Assembly: GCA_022821585.1 (NCBI GenBank)
Contig: JAJEDI010000092.1
Span: forward strand, 1-64,000
From: Caldilineaceae bacterium
Lineage (GTDB): Bacteria > Chloroflexota > Anaerolineae > Caldilineales > Caldilineaceae
Direction: 5' to 3'
DNA length: 64,000 bases
The notes beneath the pieces are model-generated. The model did not search any database, was not told where the DNA came from, and was given only the letters and a program-made list of their open reading frames with translations. Both the position numbers and the translations under genes were made by a program. Positions 60,370 to 64,000 of this stretch are shown here, in pieces; position 1 is the first letter of the stretch, and each line of letters starts with the position of its first letter.

Positions 60370-62004
60370 ATGACCACCATCCGTACCGGCGGCGAAGCGC
60401 TTGTCCACGGCCTTCTCTCCCACGGCATCGACACGATTTTCGGCCTGCCCGGCGTGCAGAACGACCACTTCTACAACGCCGTCTACGATGCCGGCGACCG
60501 GATACGCGCCATCCATACCCGCCATGAGCAGGGCGCAGCCTACATGGCCCTCGGCTACGCGCTCGCCTCCGGCAAAACAGGCGTCTATGTCGTCGTCCCC
60601 GGCCCCGGATTCCTCAACACCACCGCCGCGCTCGCAACCGCCTACGCCACAAATGCGCCTGTCCTCTGCCTCGCCGGCCAGATCCACCAGGACCAGATCG
60701 GCCGCGGCTACGGAATGTTGCACGAGATCCCTGATCAGCTGACAGTTATGCGTACGCTGACCAAGTGGGCGCGCCGCGCCGAAAGCCCCGCCGAGCTCCC
60801 GCAACTATTGGCAACGGCGCTCAGCGAAATGCGTTCAGGCCGCCCCCGGCCCGTCGGGCTGGAGACGCCGATAAACGTGCTCGCCGCCAAGGCAGAGATG
60901 AGCGATAGTCCCCTCCCCCTCACCGTGCGCCGGCCAGCGTTAGACACCGACACCGTCGAAGAGGCAGCCCGGCTCATGGGTGCGGCACGCAACCCGGTCA
61001 TATTCGTCGGTGGCGGCGCCATGCACGCCGGCGAAGAGGTCCGCGCCGTGGCCGAAGCCCTCCAGGCCCCAGTCATCGCCAGCGGTCGCGGGCGCGGCAT
61101 CCTCTCCAGCCGCCATCCATTCAGCCACACCTTCGCAGCCGGCGAACCCCTCTGGGAACAGGCCGACCTGGCCGTCGCCATCGGCACACGACTGACCAAG
61201 CCCTTAATCGATTGGAAGAGCCCGGACCATCTGTCCCTGATCCGCATCGAAATCGCGCCGCAGGATTCAAGCTTCTTGGCCCCTGCAGCCGTGACAATCG
61301 CGGCCGACAGCAAGGATGCCCTGCGTGCTCTGCTCCCGCTCCTGGCGCGCCACAACCGCCGGCGCCCTTCCCGCACCGCCGAAATGCTTGCCTTGCACAG
61401 GGACATGGAGGATCTATTCGACTCCCTCCAACCCCAGATCGACTTCATTCGCGCCATCCGCGACGCCCTGCCCGATGACGGCATCTTCGTTGATGAGCTA
61501 ACGCAGATCGGCTACGCCAGCAACATAGCCATGCCCGTCTACCAGCCCCGCACATTCCTCACCCCCAACTATCAGGGCACGCTCGGCTGGGGCTTCCCCA
61601 CCGCGCTCGGCGCCAAAGTAGCCGCCCCCGACCGCTCGGTCCTCTCCATCGCCGGTGACGGCGGCTTCCTCTACTGTGCAATGGAATTGGCCACCGCCGT
61701 GCAGCACGGCATCAACACCGTTGCCGTCGTCTTCAACGACGGCGCCTACGGCAACGTGCGCCGCATGCAGAAGGAGCTCTACGCCGGCCGCATCATCTCC
61801 TCAGACCTCGTAAATCCCGACTTCGTCGCCTTCGTCGAGTCCTTCGGCGCCATAGGCGTCCGCGTACACTCCGCCAACAGTCTCCGCGACGCCCTCACCG
61901 ACGCCTTCGCGGCCGACCGGCCCGTCGTGATCGAAGTCCCCGTCGGCGAGATGCCCGGCCCCTGGCGCATGATGTACCCCAACGAGCTACTGGTCGAAGA
62001 GTGA
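60370..62004 (+). CDS. Thiamine diphosphate-dependent enzyme (acetolactate synthase-like)
   Basis: A 544-residue enzyme with the three-domain ThDP layout. The catalytic Glu is in AIHTRHEQGAAYMALGYA near residue 54. VVPGPGFLNTTAALATAYATNAPVLCLAGQ is typical of the Pyr domain. The central domain has MGAARNPVIFVGGGAMHAG. The PP domain carries the ThDP motif GDGGFLYCAMELATAVQHGINTVAVVFNDGAYGNVRR near residue 432 (GDG...NDG). It could condense or decarboxylate a 2-oxo acid derived from sugar-acid breakdown; acetolactate synthase itself is usually paired with a small subunit, absent here. No FAD-specific feature can be assigned. Specific substrate unknown. Confidence 0.86.
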   Translation: MTTIRTGGEALVHGLLSHGIDTIFGLPGVQNDHFYNAVYDAGDRIRAIHTRHEQGAAYMALGYALASGKTGVYVVVPGPGFLNTTAALATAYATNAPVLCLAGQIHQDQIGRGYGMLHEIPDQLTVMRTLTKWARRAESPAELPQLLATALSEMRSGRPRPVGLETPINVLAAKAEMSDSPLPLTVRRPALDTDTVEEAARLMGAARNPVIFVGGGAMHAGEEVRAVAEALQAPVIASGRGRGILSSRHPFSHTFAAGEPLWEQADLAVAIGTRLTKPLIDWKSPDHLSLIRIEIAPQDSSFLAPAAVTIAADSKDALRALLPLLARHNRRRPSRTAEMLALHRDMEDLFDSLQPQIDFIRAIRDALPDDGIFVDELTQIGYASNIAMPVYQPRTFLTPNYQGTLGWGFPTALGAKVAAPDRSVLSIAGDGGFLYCAMELATAVQHGINTVAVVFNDGAYGNVRRMQKELYAGRIISSDLVNPDFVAFVESFGAIGVRVHSANSLRDALTDAFAADRPVVIEVPVGEMPGPWRMMYPNELLVEE

Positions 62005-62052
62005 CCTCCCCAACCCCCTCTCAACACCTCCCAACTGCCCCCTCCGGCAACC

Positions 62053-62078
62053 CACCACTGACCACGAACCACTGCAGT
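62053..62078 (+). repeat. Heptamer tract ending in ACTGCAGT
   Basis: Units CCACTGA and CCACGAA, then ACTGCAGT at 62071-62078. It lies after the ThDP gene and not directly before a gene, possibly because the gene that followed was lost or replaced. Confidence 0.6.
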
Positions 62079-62123
62079 TCCGGGCGGCCCGCGCTTCCCC
62101 CGTCCTGCCGGATTCCCCCGTAG

Positions 62124-62144
62124 GGGCACCCCTTGTGGGTGCCC
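62124..62144 (+). repeat. GGGCACCC hairpin element
   Basis: Arms GGGCACCC (62124-62131) and GGGTGCCC (62137-62144) around loop CTTGT. It is homologous to the element at 48523, with paired changes that keep the stem. Confidence 0.6.
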
Positions 62145-62269
62145 TCGCGGTTACCCCATCCTCGGGGAGCGTCATAAACCTCTGTGTCCTTCGTGGATTG
62201 ACAACACGATGGGCTTGCAAACTCCATCCCCAAACCGGCACAGCGGTTTACCAAAAGCAAACCGTCGTT

Positions 62270-62760
62270 GACATCTCGTCTGAGCCAAGTCGGTGTAGAA
62301 GCAAAATGCAAGAAAGCCATGAGATGCCGTGCGAGTTTGTCATGGCGTGTGAAAATGCGTCGACCCCACTTGAGTTTGTTGATGAAACGTTAGACGATGT
62401 TGCGCTCTCGGCAGCGGATGCGGTCATAGTCCCCTGGTTGCCTGCGATAGCGGTGCGAGGGGATGACCACCTCCACCTGTTGGGCTGCGAGCGGCTCTCG
62501 TAACGGGTCAGAATCGTAGCCTTTGTCGGCAATAACGGCATCATAATCGACAGGGGCGGGCAACGGTTCGGCTTGGGACACATCGTGGCGCTCACCCCCA
62601 GTCAGGATGAACCTGAGGGGAAAGTCAGAGGCATCGACGAGGAGATGGATCTTGCTGCTGAATCCGCCCTGGCTCCGACCTGGGCACTGTTCTTGCTGGC
62701 TGCGGCGTGTCGCTGCAGTCTCCTGGCGATTGAAAAAGGGACTGCACGCAGTTGGCGAAC
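62270..62760 (-). pseudogene. IS5-type transposase remnant with an internal stop
   Basis: On the minus strand one frame reads GRSQGGFSSKIHLLVDASDF, then GGERHDVSQAEPLPAPVDY and VIADKGYDSDPLREPLAAQ, followed by HRYRRQPGDYDRIRCRERNIV, all characteristic of IS5/IS1182-like DDE transposases (the Asp of ADKGYDS is a catalytic residue). A TAA then interrupts where the family usually has Glu, after which RFINKLKWGRRIFTRHDKLARHL continues in the same frame. The N-terminal third is missing. No clean terminal repeats were found. Dead element; coordinates approximate. Confidence 0.75.
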
Positions 62761-62937
62761 TGTGCCATGAACACCTGTGTTCGCAGTAGTGTCTGTTGAT
62801 TTGCCCGCTACCATCATCTTCATATGTTCATAAAGATTGCAGTGCAACTCTTGCCAATTCCTGCCATCGACATGCACGGCGCCGCTCCGGGCGCATTCTC
62901 AGCGTTTCTGGTATGCCGTCCCATTGAAACAAACCAA

Positions 62938-62964
62938 ACGTGGTGCCCATCAGGGGCACCACGT
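62938..62964 (-). terminator. Intrinsic terminator of the small lipoprotein gene
   Basis: Arms 62938-62948 and 62954-62964 form an 11-bp perfect stem with a 5-nt loop. On the minus strand it is followed by a T-rich run (TTTGGTTTGTTTC). It is 73 bp past the lipoprotein stop. Confidence 0.7.
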
Positions 62965-63036
62965 CTGATCTTACCTGCCTGATAGTGCAACGTCCGCGTG
63001 TTTGCAGGGCGTGGGCGTCACAGCGGCCTGTGTTCT

Positions 63037-63294
63037 CTAGCCGCCGCCACCTTCACTGCCGCCACCTTCACCGCTGCTGCCTTCGCTGCCGCTCTCACCG
63101 CCACTCTCACCGCCGCTGCCGCGTTCTCCGCCGCTCTCGCCGCCTTCGCCGCGGCTCTCCGTAACGTTGCCCGCACTCTGGTCGGTGTCGCTCTGTCCCC
63201 TCCGTGAACAGCCGACGGCTACTATCATCGTGACGATCAGCACCAGTATTGCCAACGTATGCGCCATCCTCAACTTCGTTCTTTTGCCTATCAT
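63037..63294 (-). CDS. Small Gly/Ser/Glu-rich lipoprotein
   Basis: About 85 residues from ATG 63294, with GAGGTG upstream; an in-frame ATG at 63321 lies before that site. The start (IGKRTKLRMAHTLAILVLIVTMIVAVGC) is a lipoprotein signal with lipobox VAVGC, followed by a short linker and a low-complexity tail of GGESGGE/SGSEGS-type repeats up to the stop. It is presumably an acidic, disordered surface lipoprotein. I do not recognise a family; function unknown. It is divergent from the response-regulator gene, with an operator-like inverted repeat between them, so they may be co-regulated. Confidence 0.6.
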   Translation of the reverse strand: MIGKRTKLRMAHTLAILVLIVTMIVAVGCSRRGQSDTDQSAGNVTESRGEGGESGGERGSGGESGGESGSEGSSGEGGGSEGGGG

Positions 63295-63379
63295 TTTTTC
63301 ACCTCGCTTCACCATGGCCATCTGAAGGCCTGTCCCTCATACACTGCCCATGACAGAGGAGAAATGTGTCACAAATCTG

Positions 63380-63405
63380 TCAGTTTGGGGCTAATTTCAA
63401 ACTGA
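63380..63405. promoter_or_regulatory. Operator-like inverted repeat
   Basis: TCAGTTTG (63380-63387) and CAAACTGA (63398-63405) form an 8-bp perfect inverted repeat with a 10-nt spacer, in the 463-bp region between the divergent lipoprotein and response-regulator genes. It may bind the regulator encoded next door. The remainder of the region (63406-63757) shows no supportable gene. Confidence 0.45.
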
Positions 63406-63757
63406 TCCGTAAGGAACCGTGAGTGTTCTATCAGGGCTTTCACCAGGGAGTCAGGATGGTGTACGCTAGAGAGGCGGTCAGAAAACAGAAGCAGGCCGAG
63501 TCTTTGTCACGAAACCGGTCCACTCGACTTTGTACCAACCTGGCTGAATGTGTGTGGAACACGGCCAGCGGAGTTCCGGGTCGGGTGCATCATGCGAACG
63601 GGGCGGAAATGGGCCCAACGGCTGAGGCGAGCCGGGAACGGGCTCGGAGAGCTTGGGAGAATTCGATTGGGCTGGAATGGCCGCGAAGACTCTTGGCAGA
63701 TGGATGCAGCGCCTCTATGAGACAACGCATCCGAGCCGGGTCTTTTGAGGGCAGGCG

Positions 63758-64000
63758 ATGCGCGGCACGGTGTTGATCGTTGAAGACGATACGAGGATAG
63801 CGAACTGGGTCAAGGTCTATTTTGAGCGGGCCGGGTTCAGCGCTGAGGTGACGCATGACGGTGAATCCGGTCTGGAACTGGCGCGCAGTCTGCTACCGGA
63901 CCTGATCATCCTCGATCTGATGCTTCCGCGTCTCGATGGCGTGGAGCTGTGCCGGATTCTGCGGCGGGAGTCGGACGTTCCGCTCATCATGCTCACGGCC
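63758..64000 (+). CDS. OmpR-type response regulator (cut by the window end)
   Basis: The first 81 codons of a response regulator: RGTVLIVEDDTRIANWVKVYFERAGF with the acidic pair D10-D11, DLIILDLMLPRLDGVELCRI with the phospho-acceptor Asp53 and PLIMLTA ending at the window edge with the switch Thr80. This is the OmpR/PhoB receiver form. The DNA-binding domain and any sensor kinase lie outside. GAGG (63747-63750) precedes ATG 63758. It is the only clear transcriptional regulator in the window apart from antitoxins, and lies divergent from the small lipoprotein gene. Confidence 0.9.
   Translation, partial: MRGTVLIVEDDTRIANWVKVYFERAGFSAEVTHDGESGLELARSLLPDLIILDLMLPRLDGVELCRILRRESDVPLIMLTA

Noticed and set aside
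23189-62078. Heptamer tracts as a CRISPR array
   Set aside because: Units are 7 bp with no spacers, and there is no cas gene. Tandem period and position do not match CRISPR.
63423-63776. A 117-residue plus-strand ORF before the response regulator
   Set aside because: It overlaps the regulator start in another frame, is Arg/Ala/Ser-rich with no motif or ribosome binding site, and occupies the likely promoter.

Overview
The window is high-GC bacterial DNA with a strong codon bias toward GCC, GGC, GAC and CTC. The gene set suggests a heterotrophic member of the Chloroflexota, probably an Anaerolineae/Caldilineae-like lineage assembled from a metagenome. It includes BMP-type and sugar ABC lipoproteins, a paired DUF1800/DUF1501 cassette, several phytanoyl-CoA-type dioxygenases, sugar isomerase/epimerase TIM barrels, corrinoid/UroD-type methyltransferase parts, an NHL protein and many toxin-antitoxin fragments. 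This placement is inferred from gene content; there is no rRNA here to confirm it. The first 60 bases are long G and C homopolymers and look like a contig edge.

Layout. 0.3-6.4 kb, minus strand: glycosyltransferase, two small membrane proteins, a two-domain ABC ATPase and two BMP-family binding lipoproteins, with no permease. 6.8-12.5 kb, plus: an N-terminally fused homocysteine S-methyltransferase, two toxin-less ribbon-helix-helix genes, DUF1638, an iPGM-like metalloenzyme, a PHP phosphoesterase and a PfkB kinase. 12.9-22.9 kb: a PhyH dioxygenase, a selenocysteine tRNA (minus), a zinc ribbon-BON-LysM membrane protein, an MFS transporter, a double-length UxaA-family dehydratase, a beta-propeller protein and a His-rich permease pair. 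23.4-44 kb: aminotransferase, GHL10-like protein, polysaccharide deacetylase, DUF3800 protein, Gfo/Idh oxidoreductase, two TIM-barrel isomerases, a Dpp-type and a Mal-type ABC importer (both without ATPase), a flavin oxidoreductase, a corrinoid protein and an arabinose-isomerase-like protein. 44.4-62 kb: alpha-L-rhamnosidase, UroD-type methyltransferase, MR/MLE enzyme, a MazF-type module, an RraA-type aldolase, a GH105-like fusion, duplicated DUF1800 genes, DUF1501, an NHL protein and a ThDP enzyme. 62-64 kb: a dead IS5-type transposase, a small lipoprotein and the start of an OmpR-type response regulator.

How it may work together. Two carbohydrate importers plus rhamnosidase, GH105-like hydrolase, sugar-acid dehydratases (MR/MLE, UxaA), an RraA-type aldolase, a PfkB kinase and sugar isomerases fit uptake and breakdown of acidic or rhamnose-rich polysaccharide. 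The corrinoid and UroD-type proteins interleaved with them could remove O- or N-methyl groups from the same substrates; this is inference.

The most unusual feature is not a gene. From 23 to 62 kb many intergenic spacers hold imperfect tandem heptamers (period 7 bp) of several sequence families: (G/A)ACCACT, AAAACTR, ATACGCA and a pyrimidine-rich form. Most lie immediately 5' of a start codon, and many end in the palindrome ACTGCAGT. A recent ~1.76-kb tandem duplication (DUF1800 gene plus leader) shows the two copies differing by exactly four heptamers (8 versus 4), so the tracts expand or contract by whole units. Several genes behind a tract lack a Shine-Dalgarno sequence, and the common heptamers place stop codons in all three frames. 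Other interspersed elements (a REP-like multi-hairpin element and a GGGC(G/A)CCC hairpin family) share the same region.
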